Below the pieces are notes generated by a model. The model saw nothing but the letters and a program-made list of their open reading frames with translations, made no database searches and was not told where the DNA came from. Positions 41,595 to 51,008 of a stretch of DNA of 64,000 nucleotides are shown here, piece after piece (positions within the stretch are counted from its first letter, which is position 1; every line of letters starts with the position of its first letter). Origin of the DNA: Actinomadura litoris (GTDB lineage: Bacteria; Actinomycetota; Actinomycetes; Streptosporangiales; Streptosporangiaceae); contig NZ_WOFH01000009.1 in the NCBI RefSeq assembly GCF_009733595.1, positions 1-64,000 of the forward strand. Direction: 5' to 3'. The position numbers were made by a program, and so were the translations under genes.

Positions 41595-43226
41595 TTAAGC
41601 CATGTGCGGGTAGTGGTAGTCGGTCGGGGGGACGAAGGTCTCCTTGATGGAGCGGGGCGACGTCCAGCGCAGGAGGTTGAGGATCGAGCCGGCCTTGTCG
41701 TTGGTGCCGGACGCGCGGGCTCCGCCGAAGGGCTGCTGGCCGACGACGGCGCCGGTCGGCTTGTCGTTGATGTAGAAGTTCCCGGCGGCGTAGCGGAGGA
41801 CCTCGGCGGTGCGCGCGACGGCCGCGCGGTCGTTGGCGACGATCGCGCCGGTGAGCGCGTAGGCCGAGACCGACTCCATCTGGGCGAGCATCTCCTCGTA
41901 CCGGTCGTCGTCGTAGACGTGGACGCCGAGGACGGGCCCGAAGTACTCGGTGCGGAAGATCTCGTTCTCCGGGTCGTCGGAGACCAGGACGGTGGGCCGG
42001 ACGAAGTAGCCGACGGAGTCGTCGTAGGCGCCGCCGACGACGATCTCGACGGACGGGTCGTCCTGCGCCCGGTCGATGGCGGCCTTGTTCTTGGCGAACG
42101 CGCGCTCGTCGATGACCGCCCCCATGAAGTTGGACAGGTCGGTGACGTCGCCCACGGTCAGCCCGGAGACCTCGGCGACGAGGGCGTCGCGGAGCCCGCC
42201 GTCCCAGATCGAGCGGGGGATGTAGGCGCGGGACGCCGCCGAGCACTTCTGGCCCTGGTACTCGAACGCGCCGCGGACGAGGACGGTCTTCAGGATCGCG
42301 GGGTCGGCCGAGGGGTGCGCGACGACGAAGTCCTTGCCGCCGGTCTCGCCGACGAGCCGCGGGTAGCTCCGGAACTTCTCGATGTTGGCGCCGACGGTCT
42401 TCCACAGGTGCTGGAAGGTGGCGGTGGACCCGGTGAAGTGGATCCCGGCCAGGTCGGGGTGGGAGAGCGCGACGTCGGAGACCGCGAGCCCGTCACCGGT
42501 GACCAGGTTGATCACGCCCGGCGGCAGCCCGGCCTCCTCCAGCAGGCGCATGAGCAGGACGGCCGAGTAGGTCTGCGTCGGGGAGGGCTTCCATACGACG
42601 ACGTTGCCCATGAGCGCGGGCGCGGTCGGCAGGTTCGCGGCGATGGCCGTGAAGTTGAACGGGGTGATCGCGTAGACGAACCCCTCCAGCGGCCGGTGGT
42701 CGGACCGGTTCCACACACCCGGGCTGCTGATCGGCTGCTCGGCGACGATCCGCCGCGCGTAGTGGACGTTGAAGCGCCAGAAGTCGACCAGCTCGCAGGG
42801 GCTGTCGATCTCGGCCTGCTGGACGGTCTTGGACTGCCCCAGCATCGTGGCGGCCAGCAGCCTCTCCCGCCACGGCCCGGCCAGCAGGTCGGCGGCGCGC
42901 AGGAAGATCGCGGCGCGGTCGTCCAGCGACAGCGCGCGCCACGCGGGGGCGGCCTTCAGCGCGGCGGCGATGGCGTCGCGGGCGTCGTCCTCGGTGGCGG
43001 TCCCGAACGTCCCGAGCACGGAGGCGTGCCGGTGCGGCTGCACCACGGCGACCTTGGCCCCGGCGCCGAGCCGCCGTTCCCCGCCGATCGTCATCGGCAG
43101 GTCGACGGGCGCCTGCGCGGTCAGCTCGGCGAGTTCGGCCTCCAGCCGGGCCCGCTCGGCGCTGCCCGGGGCATAGCCGCGCACCGGCTCGTTCACCGGC
43201 GTCGGAACGTTGGTCACGGCGTCCAT
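41595..43226 (-). CDS. pruA: L-glutamate gamma-semialdehyde dehydrogenase (P5C dehydrogenase)
   Basis: PruA oxidises glutamate semialdehyde, formed from pyrroline-5-carboxylate, to glutamate with NAD+, the second step of proline breakdown. The 543-residue sequence has ITPFNFTAIAANLP, the cofactor-binding GSTATFQHLWK, the general-base glutamate in GETGGKDF, and the catalytic cysteine in GQKCSAASRAY. The C-terminus has FGGARASGTNDKAG. Its length fits the monofunctional actinobacterial enzyme, not the PutA fusion. AGGAGGG precedes ATG 43226, and the gene follows the PRODH gene by 17 bp, so the pair forms an operon. It ends just before an intergenic structured repeat. Confidence 0.96.
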   Translation of the reverse strand: MDAVTNVPTPVNEPVRGYAPGSAERARLEAELAELTAQAPVDLPMTIGGERRLGAGAKVAVVQPHRHASVLGTFGTATEDDARDAIAAALKAAPAWRALSLDDRAAIFLRAADLLAGPWRERLLAATMLGQSKTVQQAEIDSPCELVDFWRFNVHYARRIVAEQPISSPGVWNRSDHRPLEGFVYAITPFNFTAIAANLPTAPALMGNVVVWKPSPTQTYSAVLLMRLLEEAGLPPGVINLVTGDGLAVSDVALSHPDLAGIHFTGSTATFQHLWKTVGANIEKFRSYPRLVGETGGKDFVVAHPSADPAILKTVLVRGAFEYQGQKCSAASRAYIPRSIWDGGLRDALVAEVSGLTVGDVTDLSNFMGAVIDERAFAKNKAAIDRAQDDPSVEIVVGGAYDDSVGYFVRPTVLVSDDPENEIFRTEYFGPVLGVHVYDDDRYEEMLAQMESVSAYALTGAIVANDRAAVARTAEVLRYAAGNFYINDKPTGAVVGQQPFGGARASGTNDKAGSILNLLRWTSPRSIKETFVPPTDYHYPHMA

Positions 43227-43243
43227 GAAAGGGACCCTCCTGG

Positions 43244-44158
43244 TCAGCGAGAGACGAACGAACGGAGAAAGAAGACGAGGTTGGCGGGGCGCTCGGCCAG
43301 TCGCCGCATGAAGTAGCCGTACCAGTCGACGCCGTAGGGGACGTACACACGCATACCATGCCGCTCCGCGAGGCGCCGCTGCTCGCCGGCACGGATCCCG
43401 TAGAGCATCTGGAACTCATACGACCCGACCGGGCGCCCGGCGCGCACGGCCAGCGCCTTGGCGATCTCGATCATCCTCGGGTCGTGGGTGGCGACCATGG
43501 GGTGGCCTTCCCCGTCCATGAGGACGCGCAGGGCCCGCACGTAGGCGCGGTCCACCTCCGACTTCCCCTGGAACGCGACCGAGGCGGGCTCGGCGTAGGC
43601 GCCCTTCACCAGCCTGACCCGCGACCCCTCGTGGGCGAGGTCGCGCAGATCGTCCTCGCTGCGCCGCAGCATCGCCTGGACGGCGACGCCGACCCACGGG
43701 AAGTCGGCGCGGAGCTTGCCGAGGATGTCGAGCGTGGAGTCGACCGTCGTGTGGTCCTCCATGTCGAGGGTGACGGTCATCCCGAGCCGCGCCGCCTCGG
43801 CGCAGACCGCGCGCGCGTTGTCGAGCGCCAGCCCGCCGTCGAGCGCCTGCCCGAGGGCCGACAGCTTGAGCGACGCCTCGGACCCGCCGGTGAGGCCCTC
43901 CTCGTCCAGCGCGGCGAACAGCGCCAGGTAGGCGTCGCGGGTGGCGTCGGCCTGGCGGCGGTCGGTGGTGTCCTCGCCCAGGTGGTCGAGCGTGACCTTG
44001 AGTCCGGACTCCCGCAGCTCCCGGACGGCGCGGATCGCCTCCTCCAGCCGCTCTCCGGCCACGAACCGGTCGACGACGTTCCTGGTCAGGGGCACGGACG
44101 TCACCACACCGCGCATGCGGGCGCTGCGCCCGGCCGCGAGCAGAAGGGGATTGGGCAT
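43244..44158 (-). CDS. Proline dehydrogenase (monofunctional, FAD)
   Basis: PRODH oxidises proline to pyrroline-5-carboxylate with FAD, passing electrons to the quinone pool at the membrane face. The 304-residue TIM-barrel sequence has SLKLSALGQALD, VTLDMEDHTTVDSTL, VRLVKGAYAEPASVAF, MVATHDPRMIEIA and YEFQMLYGIR, all family motifs for substrate and flavin contacts, and YVPYGVDWYGYFMRRLAERPAN at the end. ATG 44158 is chosen because GGAGG lies just upstream. It is the first gene of the proline operon with pruA and is divergent from a PucR-type regulator. In different species the symbol is putB, fadM or putA. Confidence 0.95.
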   Translation of the reverse strand: MPNPLLLAAGRSARMRGVVTSVPLTRNVVDRFVAGERLEEAIRAVRELRESGLKVTLDHLGEDTTDRRQADATRDAYLALFAALDEEGLTGGSEASLKLSALGQALDGGLALDNARAVCAEAARLGMTVTLDMEDHTTVDSTLDILGKLRADFPWVGVAVQAMLRRSEDDLRDLAHEGSRVRLVKGAYAEPASVAFQGKSEVDRAYVRALRVLMDGEGHPMVATHDPRMIEIAKALAVRAGRPVGSYEFQMLYGIRAGEQRRLAERHGMRVYVPYGVDWYGYFMRRLAERPANLVFFLRSFVSR

Positions 44159-44216
44159 CGAGACCTCCAACCAGGGACGACACCCCGACGGTAGGAGCGA
44201 CCGGCCACGCTCACGT

Positions 44217-44245
44217 ATAGTCAAATGCCACTTTCAGGCAGCCAA
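44217..44245 (-). promoter_or_regulatory. Candidate promoter of the proline operon
   Basis: On the minus strand, TTGGCT (44245-44240) and GACTAT (44222-44217) are separated by 17 bp, about 60 bp before ATG 44158. The divergent regulator starts at 44271, so its operator probably overlaps this site. Confidence 0.4.
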
Positions 44246-44270
44246 TCCTTCATACAAACGTAGGACGGTC

Positions 44271-45383
44271 ATGGCACTCGACCTTCAGGAGATCGCCGAG
44301 CTCGCGGCCGACCTCCTGGGCGCCCCGGCGACCCTGGAGGACCGCGACTTCCACCTCGTCGCCTACGCGGCCCACGGCGACACGATCGACCCCGTCCGGA
44401 TGGAGTCGATCCTGCACCGCCGCGCGACCGAGGCAGTCCGCACGCGCTTCGAACGCCACGGCATCGCCCGCGCGACGGGCCCGGTCCGCATCCCGGCCGA
44501 CACCTCGGTCGGCCAGCTCGGGCGTCTGTGCCTCCCGGCCCGCTGGAACAACGTCACCTACGGCTACCTCTGGCTGCTGGACGACCAGGAGCGCATCACC
44601 CCCGCCCAGGCCGCGCAGGCCATGCCCCTCTGCGAACGCGCCGGCCTCGTCATGGCCCGCCAGGCCCGCGAGCGCGACGACCTCGGCTACAAGGTCGCCG
44701 ACCTGCTCTCGGCCCAGCCCGACGTCCGCGCCCAGGCGGCCAACGAGCTGGCCGAGGCCGACCTGGGCACGCCCCTGGCGGTCGCCGTCCTGCGCACGCA
44801 GACCCCGGAGCCGCTCAACCCGTGGCTGCTCCCCCACTCCGTCCTGTCGACGGTCTGGCAGGGCGACCACGTCCTCGTGCTGCCCGCCGCGTCCCCCCGT
44901 CCCGCCGTGGACCGCGCCCGCCGCCTGCTGGAGGAGCGCAACACCCCCGTCCAGGCGGGCCTGCACACCCCGTGCCCGACCCTCGACCACGTCCACGAGG
45001 GCTGGCTGCGCGCCCGCGTCGCCGCCCGCACCGCCGCCCCCGGCGAGATCCGCGACTGGACGTCCCTGGGCGTCCTCCGCCTCCTGCGCTACGCGGGCGA
45101 CGCGTCCCTGACCCAGGCCACGAAAACCCCCGGCATCGACCGCCTCCTGGAAAACCAGGCCCTCACAGAGACGGCCCGCACGTACCTAGACCATGCGGGC
45201 AACATCCAGCGGACCGCCAAATCCCTCAACATCCACCGCCAAACCCTCTACCACCGCCTACGAAGAATCGAAGAACTGACCGACCTCGCCCTGACCGACG
45301 GCCAATCCCGCCTGACCCTCCACCTGGCCCTGACCCTCACCCCCCACCTGGACCAAGACGCCCGCCAAGAGACCCCCACCTGA
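44271..45383 (+). CDS. PucR-type helix-turn-helix regulator, probable proline-operon regulator
   Basis: The product is 370 residues. The C-terminal 60 residues have the PucR/CdaR DNA-binding helix pair: ARTYLDHAGNIQRTAKSLNIHRQTLYHRLRRIEELTDL. The N-terminal 270 residues are a GAF-like or unclassified sensory domain. It is divergent from the PRODH-pruA operon with 112 bp between starts, as is common for PutR-like activators of proline use in actinobacteria. No strong ribosome site precedes ATG 44271 beyond AGGACGG. The role as a proline-responsive activator is inferred from context. Its end is 135 bp before the second long direct repeat. Confidence 0.88.
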   Translation: MALDLQEIAELAADLLGAPATLEDRDFHLVAYAAHGDTIDPVRMESILHRRATEAVRTRFERHGIARATGPVRIPADTSVGQLGRLCLPARWNNVTYGYLWLLDDQERITPAQAAQAMPLCERAGLVMARQARERDDLGYKVADLLSAQPDVRAQAANELAEADLGTPLAVAVLRTQTPEPLNPWLLPHSVLSTVWQGDHVLVLPAASPRPAVDRARRLLEERNTPVQAGLHTPCPTLDHVHEGWLRARVAARTAAPGEIRDWTSLGVLRLLRYAGDASLTQATKTPGIDRLLENQALTETARTYLDHAGNIQRTAKSLNIHRQTLYHRLRRIEELTDLALTDGQSRLTLHLALTLTPHLDQDARQETPT

Positions 45384-45518
45384 ACGCCCGATTCTCGACC
45401 CCCGCCCCATCTCAAATAAGAAGCCGTTCAGCGAAGCTCAACCCGCAGAGGCCGGGAAGCGCGAAGCCCCGGGGGGGCACAAGGGGCGAGGCACCGGGGG
45501 GCAAGGGGCGAAGCCCCA

Positions 45519-45747
45519 AAAAGCGCGCGCAGCGCGCGTCCGGGGGCGTGGGGGCGCAGCCCCCACACCGGGGGGTCCGGGGGGGCGCCCCCCCGGGAAT
45601 GGCGAAGGGGCCCGCGGGAAGTGCGCCAAAGGCGCACGACCAGCGGACCCCAGGATCCGTAGCGGGGGCAGGATTTGAACCTGCGACCTCTGGGTTATGA
45701 GCCCAGCGAGCTACCGAACTGCTCCACCCCGCGGTGATGTCTTAACT
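45519..45747. repeat. Long direct repeat, copy 2 (contains tRNA-fMet)
   Basis: By eye identical to 41156-41384. The match stops at the 5' side in the run of A and at the 3' side 14 bp beyond the tRNA. The region 45384-45518 before it has no gene and a diverged version of the 20-bp repeat array. Confidence 0.93.
45660..45733 (-). tRNA. Initiator tRNA-fMet (CAT), copy 2
   Basis: The sequence is identical to the copy at 41297-41370, including the three G:C pairs under the anticodon loop, the unpaired C1/U72 end and the lack of an encoded CCA. The upstream -10 is TACAGT (on the minus strand), while the -35 region is unrelated to that of copy 1. Confidence 0.95.
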
Positions 45748-45778
45748 GTATTGCATGCCGGGGGGTGGATCGAACGGT

Positions 45779-46828
45779 TTACTTCGTGCACGCGGGGACG
45801 GCGCCGTTTCCGCTGGTGAGGGCGTTGATGGATTCGACGGCGCCGTGCAGGGTGTCGGCGCGGACGAGGCGGAGGCCGTCGGGGCGGGCGGAGAGGGCGT
45901 CGGAGCAGTTGTCCTTGGGGGTGAGGAAGACGGTGGCGCCTGCGCGGCGGGCGGCGATCATCTTCTGCTGGATGCCGCCGATGGGGCCGACCTCGCCCTC
46001 GGGGGTGATGGTGCCGGTGCCGGCGATGAACTTGCCGCCGGTGAGGGCGCCGGGGGTGAGCTTGTCGACGATGGCGAGGGAGAACATGAGGCCGGCGCTG
46101 GGGCCGCCGATGTCGCCGACGCTGATGTCGATCTTGAAGGGGAACTTGTAGCGGTCGCCGAGGACGATGCCGACGACGGGACGCTTGCCGGTGGGGTCGG
46201 CGACGGTGGTGAGCGTCTGCTTGCTCTCCTTGCCGCCGCGGACGATCGTGAGCGTGACGGGGTCGCCGATCCTGCGCTTGGCCATCGTGCCGGTGATCTG
46301 CGCGACGCTGGTGATCTTGGCGCCGTCCAGGGCGGTGACCTCGTCGCCGGGGCTGAGCTTGCCGTCGGCGGGCCTGCCCTTCTGGACGCCGTCGACGACG
46401 ACCTGGGTGGTGATCGGGATCTTCAGCTCGTGCAGGGCGGCGGCCTCGGCGCTCTCCTGGGAGTCCTGCATCTGGCGGGTGTTCTCCTCGTCCACCTGCT
46501 TCTGCGACTCGTCCTTGGGGAAGACGGTCTCCTCGGGGACGATCGCGGTGTCGCCGTCGAGCCAGCCGCGCAGGGCGGTGAACAGGTCGATGCGCCCGCC
46601 GGGGCCGCCCCGGTAGGTGACGGTGGTGAAGTTCAGGTGGCCGGTGTCGTCGTAGGTCTGCCGGCCGTCGATCCTGATCAGCGGCTGGCCCTTGTCGTTG
46701 ACACCGAGGGTGTTGCTCGTCGGGCCGGGCATCAGCGCGACGTACGGCACGGGCATGAGGGAGCCGACGAGGGCCAGCGCGAGGACGAGCACGCTCGCGA
46801 CGGTGAGCGTGGCGGCACGACGAGACAT
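45779..46828 (-). CDS. YlbL-like PDZ and Lon-type protease domain protein
   Basis: The 349-residue membrane-anchored protein starts MSRRAATLTVASVLVLALALVG, a single N-terminal helix. A PDZ domain lies at about 120-215 (GRPADGKLSPGDEVTALDGAKI) and a Lon (S16) protease domain at about 220-340, with the catalytic serine in GGPSAGLMFSLAI and the lysine in PIGGIQQKMIAARRA. The family (YlbL in Bacillus, Rv3194c in M. tuberculosis) consists of extracytoplasmic Ser-Lys proteases that degrade specific proteins. ATG 46828 begins right at the membrane helix. It follows moaE by 28 bp. The tRNA-fMet copy lies just beyond its stop. Confidence 0.92.
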   Translation of the reverse strand: MSRRAATLTVASVLVLALALVGSLMPVPYVALMPGPTSNTLGVNDKGQPLIRIDGRQTYDDTGHLNFTTVTYRGGPGGRIDLFTALRGWLDGDTAIVPEETVFPKDESQKQVDEENTRQMQDSQESAEAAALHELKIPITTQVVVDGVQKGRPADGKLSPGDEVTALDGAKITSVAQITGTMAKRRIGDPVTLTIVRGGKESKQTLTTVADPTGKRPVVGIVLGDRYKFPFKIDISVGDIGGPSAGLMFSLAIVDKLTPGALTGGKFIAGTGTITPEGEVGPIGGIQQKMIAARRAGATVFLTPKDNCSDALSARPDGLRLVRADTLHGAVESINALTSGNGAVPACTK

Positions 46829-46856
46829 GGCGGAAACTCTATGCGGCGCGGGGCCC

Positions 46857-47321
46857 TCAGCAGGCCCCGACCCACTCGTCGCCGCCGTCGGCGAAGGTCT
46901 GGTGCTTCCAGATCGGGACGGTCGCCTTGAGGTCGTCGATGAGCCTGCGGCAGGCGTCGAACGCCTCGCCCCGGTGCGGGCAGGACGCGGCGACGACGAC
47001 GGCGATGTCGCCGATCTCCAGGTCACCGACGCGGTGGAGCGCGGCCAGGGCGCGGACGGGCAGGTCGGCGGCGACCGCCTCCATGACGGCGCGCAGCTCG
47101 CGTTCGACGGTGGGGTGGGCGCTGTAGGACAGCCGCCGGACGGCCCGCGCGTGGTCGTGGTCGCGGACGGTCCCGACGAAGACGGCGATGCCGCCGGCGG
47201 CGGGGTCGCCGACGGCGGCGTACACCTCGTCCACCGACAGGGGCGTCTCGCGGACGCCGATCAGGCGGATCACGTCCGGGGTTCCGGAGGCGACGCCGGT
47301 GGATGCGCTGACTTCGGTCAC
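46857..47321 (-). CDS. moaE: Molybdopterin synthase catalytic subunit MoaE
   Basis: MoaE, with MoaD, inserts sulfur into precursor Z to make molybdopterin. The sequence has GGIAVFVGTVRDHD, LSYSAHPTVERELRAV, ALHRVGDLEIGDIAVVVAAS, CPHRGEAFDACRRLID and VPIWKHQTF with the conserved lysine. The predicted 154 residues are normal. GTG 47321 was chosen; GTG 47345 is an upstream alternative that would add eight residues. No moaD is adjacent. The gene sits between the YlbL-like and PPA1309-family genes, the order found in many actinobacteria. Confidence 0.93.
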   Translation of the reverse strand: MTEVSASTGVASGTPDVIRLIGVRETPLSVDEVYAAVGDPAAGGIAVFVGTVRDHDHARAVRRLSYSAHPTVERELRAVMEAVAADLPVRALAALHRVGDLEIGDIAVVVAASCPHRGEAFDACRRLIDDLKATVPIWKHQTFADGGDEWVGAC

Positions 47322-47397
47322 GTCCCGCAGGCTACCTCCGTTCACCCGGGGCCCCTTATGGGGGATCCCCCCGGAATCGGCACTCCACAGGATGCCG

Positions 47398-47922
47398 CTA
47401 GTGGCCGGGTTCGTCCGGTTCGAACGTGGCGGCGAGGGCCTCGGCGAGGGCGGGGACGAGGTCGGGGCCGGTGAGCACCTCGTCGTCGGCCTCGTGGCGG
47501 CGCAGCCGGACCGCTGCGTGGCGGGCGCCGTCGCGCAGGACGCCGACGACCATGCGCACGTCCTCGCGTCCGGGATGGGAGGCGGCGTAGGCGGCGGCCT
47601 CGTCCTCGTCCTCGGGGATCTCCGCCTCGGCCTCGGGCGGCAGCACGACCCGCTCGATGACGAGCGCGCAGCCCTCGACCGCCTCCGGCCAGGCGATGGA
47701 GGCGAGGGCGTCCTCGACGGCGTCCTGGTCGGGCAGCTCGGGCTGTTCGAGCGCGGCGAGGGTCTCGGCGCCGGGCTGGAGGCCGAGTTGGTCGGCGAGG
47801 TCGGGTTCGGCCTTGCGCAGTTCCGTGCTGCGCACGAGCGCGTAAAGGCAGGGGGGCGCGTCCCACTCCTTTCCGGCCCAGTGACGTTCGAGGTCCAGTA
47901 CGACTTCTTCCAGAAGACTCAC
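47398..47922 (-). CDS. PPA1309-family conserved actinobacterial protein
   Basis: The product is 174 residues, strongly acidic, with an N-terminal LLEEVVLDLERHWAGKEWDAPPCLYALV and a central IAWPEAVEGCALVIERVVLPPEAE. It is followed by EIPEDEDEAAAYAASHPGREDVRMVVGVLRDG, all typical of the PPA1309 family. No domain with known activity is seen, and it lacks a signal or membrane segment. Members lie beside the UPF0182 and YlbL genes in many actinobacteria, as here. It starts at ATG 47922 and is divergent from the UPF0182 gene. Confidence 0.85.
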   Translation of the reverse strand: MSLLEEVVLDLERHWAGKEWDAPPCLYALVRSTELRKAEPDLADQLGLQPGAETLAALEQPELPDQDAVEDALASIAWPEAVEGCALVIERVVLPPEAEAEIPEDEDEAAAYAASHPGREDVRMVVGVLRDGARHAAVRLRRHEADDEVLTGPDLVPALAEALAATFEPDEPGH

Positions 47923-48039
47923 GGGGCCATCTTTCCCTCAATCAGCTCGGGGAAGTGCGGGAACCCCCGTCCCAGTCGGTAAGTTGCTTAGACAGCACCG
48001 GCGGGCGGCCGGTGGGCACGATCTCGATCGGAGGGGCCC

Positions 48040-50967
48040 TTGACCTTCCGGACTCCCGGCTTCGGGCGCAGGCTCGGAAGCGGGCGGACCCGGCTGGTGC
48101 TACCGGTGCTGGTGGCGCTCGCCGCGCTGCTGGTCGCGTACCTGGTGTTCACCTCGGTCTACACCAACTGGCTGTGGTACGACTCGGTCGGCTTCGAGAC
48201 CGTGTACACGACGCAGATGCGGGCCAAGCTCGAACTGTTCTTCGGCGCGGGCCTGTTCATGGCCCTGGTCGTCGGCGCGAACGTGTGGACGGCGTACCGG
48301 CTGCGGCCCGCCTACCGTCCGCTGTCGGTGGAGCAGCAGGGGCTGGAGCGGTACCGGACGGTGATCGACCCGCGCCGCCGGCTGATCTCGCTGACGCTGC
48401 TGACCCTGCTCGGGGTGCTGACGGGCTCGTCGGTGGCCGGGCGGTGGGCGGTGTGGCTGGCGTTCCTCAACCGCACGCCGTTCGATATCGAGGACCCCCA
48501 ATTCCACAAGGACGTGTCGTTCTACGTCTTCACCTACCCGTTCCTGCGGCTGGTGCTGGGCGTGGTGTTCGCGGCCGTGATCCTGTCGATCCTCGCCGCG
48601 GTGATGGTGCACTACCTGTACGGCGGGCTGCGGTTGCAGGGGCCGGGCGACAAGGCGAGCCCGCCCGCCCGCGCGCACCTGTCGGTGCTGGTGGGGCTGT
48701 TCGTCCTGCTGAAGGCGTTCGCGTACTGGTTCGACCGGTACGGCCTGGTGCACTCGGAGCGGGGCGTGACGACCGGCGCGTCCTACACGGACGTGAACGC
48801 GCTGCTGCCCGCCAAGACGATCCTGGCGATCATCGCGCTGATCTGCGCGGTGATGTTCGTCAGCAACCTGCTGCGGCGCGGGATGATGCTGCCGGGCGTG
48901 GGCTTCACGCTGCTGGTGCTGTCGGCGATCCTGCTCGGCGGCGTGTACCCGCTGCTGATCCAGCAGTTCCAGGTGAAGCCCGACGAGCTGGCCAAGGAGC
49001 GCGCGTTCATCCAGCGCAACATCGAGTTCACCCGCAAGGCCTACGGGGTGGACGGCGCGCGGGTCGTCCCGTACGGGTCGCAGCCGGTGACCGACCCCGC
49101 CAAGCTCAAGGCCGAGCGGGAGAAGCTGGACGGGGTGCGGCTGCTCGACCCGAACGTCCTCGGCGACACGTTCCTGCGGCTCCAGCAGATCCGCCCGTTC
49201 TACCGCTTCCCCGACACCCTCGACGTGGACCGCTACACGATCGACGGCAAGACCATCGACACGGTCGTGGCGCTGCGCGAGACGACGGGGGCGCCGCCCG
49301 GCGAGCACAGCTGGGTCAAGGACCGCCTCTTCTACACGCACGGCTACGGGTTCGTGTCGGCCTACGGCGACCGGTTCACCCCGGCCAAGGTCCCGGAGTT
49401 CATCACCGGCTCGATGCCGGTCTCCGGGCAGCAGAAGATCAGGGTGGACCGGCCGGAGATCTACTTCGGCGAGCGGTCCTCGCGCTACTCGGTGGTCGGC
49501 GGGCGGGGCCAGCAGGAGCTGGACTACCCCGACGGGTCGGTGCAGAGCGGGCAGCGCACCAACACCTACGGCGGCCGGGGCGGCGTCAAGATCGACTCGC
49601 TGTTCCACAAGCTGCTGTTCTCGACGCGGTTCCAGGACAAGAACCTCCTGCTGTCGGGCGCGATCAAGAAGGACGCCCGGATCCTCTACAACCGCCAACC
49701 GCGCGAGATGGTGCACCGCGCCGCGCCCTGGCTGCGGCTGGACGGCGACCCCTACCCGGCGGTGGTGAACAACCGGATCGTGTGGATCGTGGACGGCTAC
49801 ACCTCCTCCAGCGGCTACCCGTACTCGGAGGAGATGAGCCTCGGCGAGGCCACCCGCGACACGATCACCGACACGCGGTCGGCGGTGGCGCGGCAGGCCA
49901 ACGACCACATCAACTACATCCGCAACTCGGTGAAGGCGACGGTGGACGCCTACGACGGCACCGTCCACCTCTACCAGTGGGACGAGGACGACCCGATCAC
50001 GAAGACGTGGATGAAGGTGTTCAAGGGCACCGTCCAGCCGCGCTCGTCGATCCCGCCGGAGCTGGAGGCCCACTTCCGCTACCCGCAGGACCTGTTCAAG
50101 GTGCAGCGCAAGATCCTGTCGAAGTACCACGTCACCGACCCGGCGGCGTTCTTCAGCGGCGAGGGCTTCTGGGAGGTGCCGGAGGACCCGGGCGCCAAGG
50201 GCAAGCGGCAGCCGCCCTACTACCAGAGCCTGCGCATGCCGGACGACCCGTCCCGCAACTTCGCGCTGACCACGGTGTTCAACCCGCGCGGGAACCAGCA
50301 GCTCGCCTCGTTCATGTCGATCGGGTCCACGCCGGGCAGCACCTACGGGCAGATCAAGATCCTGGAGATGCCGCGCAACGCGCAGCCGGACGGCCCGAGC
50401 CTCGTGCAGGGCTCGTTCGAGGCCGACGCCCAGGTGAAGGGCGAGCTGTACACGCTGAGACAGGGCGGCACCAAGACGGTGCCGGGCAACCTGCTGACGA
50501 TCCCGTTCGCGGGCGGGCTGCTGTACGTCGAGCCGATGTACGCCGCCAAGGCGACGAACAGCGACAAGGAGCAGCAGTACTCCTTCCTCGGGAAGGTGCT
50601 GGTCCGCTACGGCGGGACGATCGCGGCGGCCGACACGCTCGACGAGGCGCTGCGGCAGGTCCTCGGCGGCGCGGCGGCGCCGGTCCCGGGCGGGGCGGGC
50701 GGCGCGCTGACCCCCGAGGCGCAGAAGGCGATCACCGAGCTGCGGCAGGCGGTGGACGCCTACGAGAAGGCGCAGAAGGCGGGCGACTACCCGGCGATGG
50801 GCCGCGCGTGGGAGGAGATCAAGAAGGCGCGGGACGCCCTGGAGGGGGCGCAGGCCAAGCCGAAGGGCGCGCCGGCCGCGACGCCGTCGCCGGGGACGGC
50901 CCCGGTGCCGGCGCCCGGGTCGTCATCGCCGCCGGCGCCGTCGGCCACGCCCACCTCGTCGGGCTGA
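48040..50967 (+). CDS. UPF0182 family large membrane protein
   Basis: This 975-residue protein has about seven N-terminal membrane helices (such as LVLPVLVALAALLVAYLVFT and FLRLVLGVVFAAVILSILAAV), each pair separated by short loops, then a large extracytoplasmic part of about 600 residues. Motifs typical of UPF0182 include YTNWLWYDSVGFETVYTTQ, RPFYRFPDTLDVDRY, ERSSRYSVV and LYQWDEDDPITKTWMKVF. The last 100 residues are a Pro/Ala-rich tail of low complexity. It starts with TTG 48040 after GGAGGGG. The homologue in M. tuberculosis is Rv3193c. Function is not known; secretion, envelope stability or a partner of the nearby YlbL-type protease are suggestions only. Confidence 0.93.
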   Translation: MTFRTPGFGRRLGSGRTRLVLPVLVALAALLVAYLVFTSVYTNWLWYDSVGFETVYTTQMRAKLELFFGAGLFMALVVGANVWTAYRLRPAYRPLSVEQQGLERYRTVIDPRRRLISLTLLTLLGVLTGSSVAGRWAVWLAFLNRTPFDIEDPQFHKDVSFYVFTYPFLRLVLGVVFAAVILSILAAVMVHYLYGGLRLQGPGDKASPPARAHLSVLVGLFVLLKAFAYWFDRYGLVHSERGVTTGASYTDVNALLPAKTILAIIALICAVMFVSNLLRRGMMLPGVGFTLLVLSAILLGGVYPLLIQQFQVKPDELAKERAFIQRNIEFTRKAYGVDGARVVPYGSQPVTDPAKLKAEREKLDGVRLLDPNVLGDTFLRLQQIRPFYRFPDTLDVDRYTIDGKTIDTVVALRETTGAPPGEHSWVKDRLFYTHGYGFVSAYGDRFTPAKVPEFITGSMPVSGQQKIRVDRPEIYFGERSSRYSVVGGRGQQELDYPDGSVQSGQRTNTYGGRGGVKIDSLFHKLLFSTRFQDKNLLLSGAIKKDARILYNRQPREMVHRAAPWLRLDGDPYPAVVNNRIVWIVDGYTSSSGYPYSEEMSLGEATRDTITDTRSAVARQANDHINYIRNSVKATVDAYDGTVHLYQWDEDDPITKTWMKVFKGTVQPRSSIPPELEAHFRYPQDLFKVQRKILSKYHVTDPAAFFSGEGFWEVPEDPGAKGKRQPPYYQSLRMPDDPSRNFALTTVFNPRGNQQLASFMSIGSTPGSTYGQIKILEMPRNAQPDGPSLVQGSFEADAQVKGELYTLRQGGTKTVPGNLLTIPFAGGLLYVEPMYAAKATNSDKEQQYSFLGKVLVRYGGTIAAADTLDEALRQVLGGAAAPVPGGAGGALTPEAQKAITELRQAVDAYEKAQKAGDYPAMGRAWEEIKKARDALEGAQAKPKGAPAATPSPGTAPVPAPGSSSPPAPSATPTSSG

Positions 50968-51008
50968 GCCCCGGCGGGCCCGGGGGCGGGCCTCAGCGGC
51001 GGCGGGCC

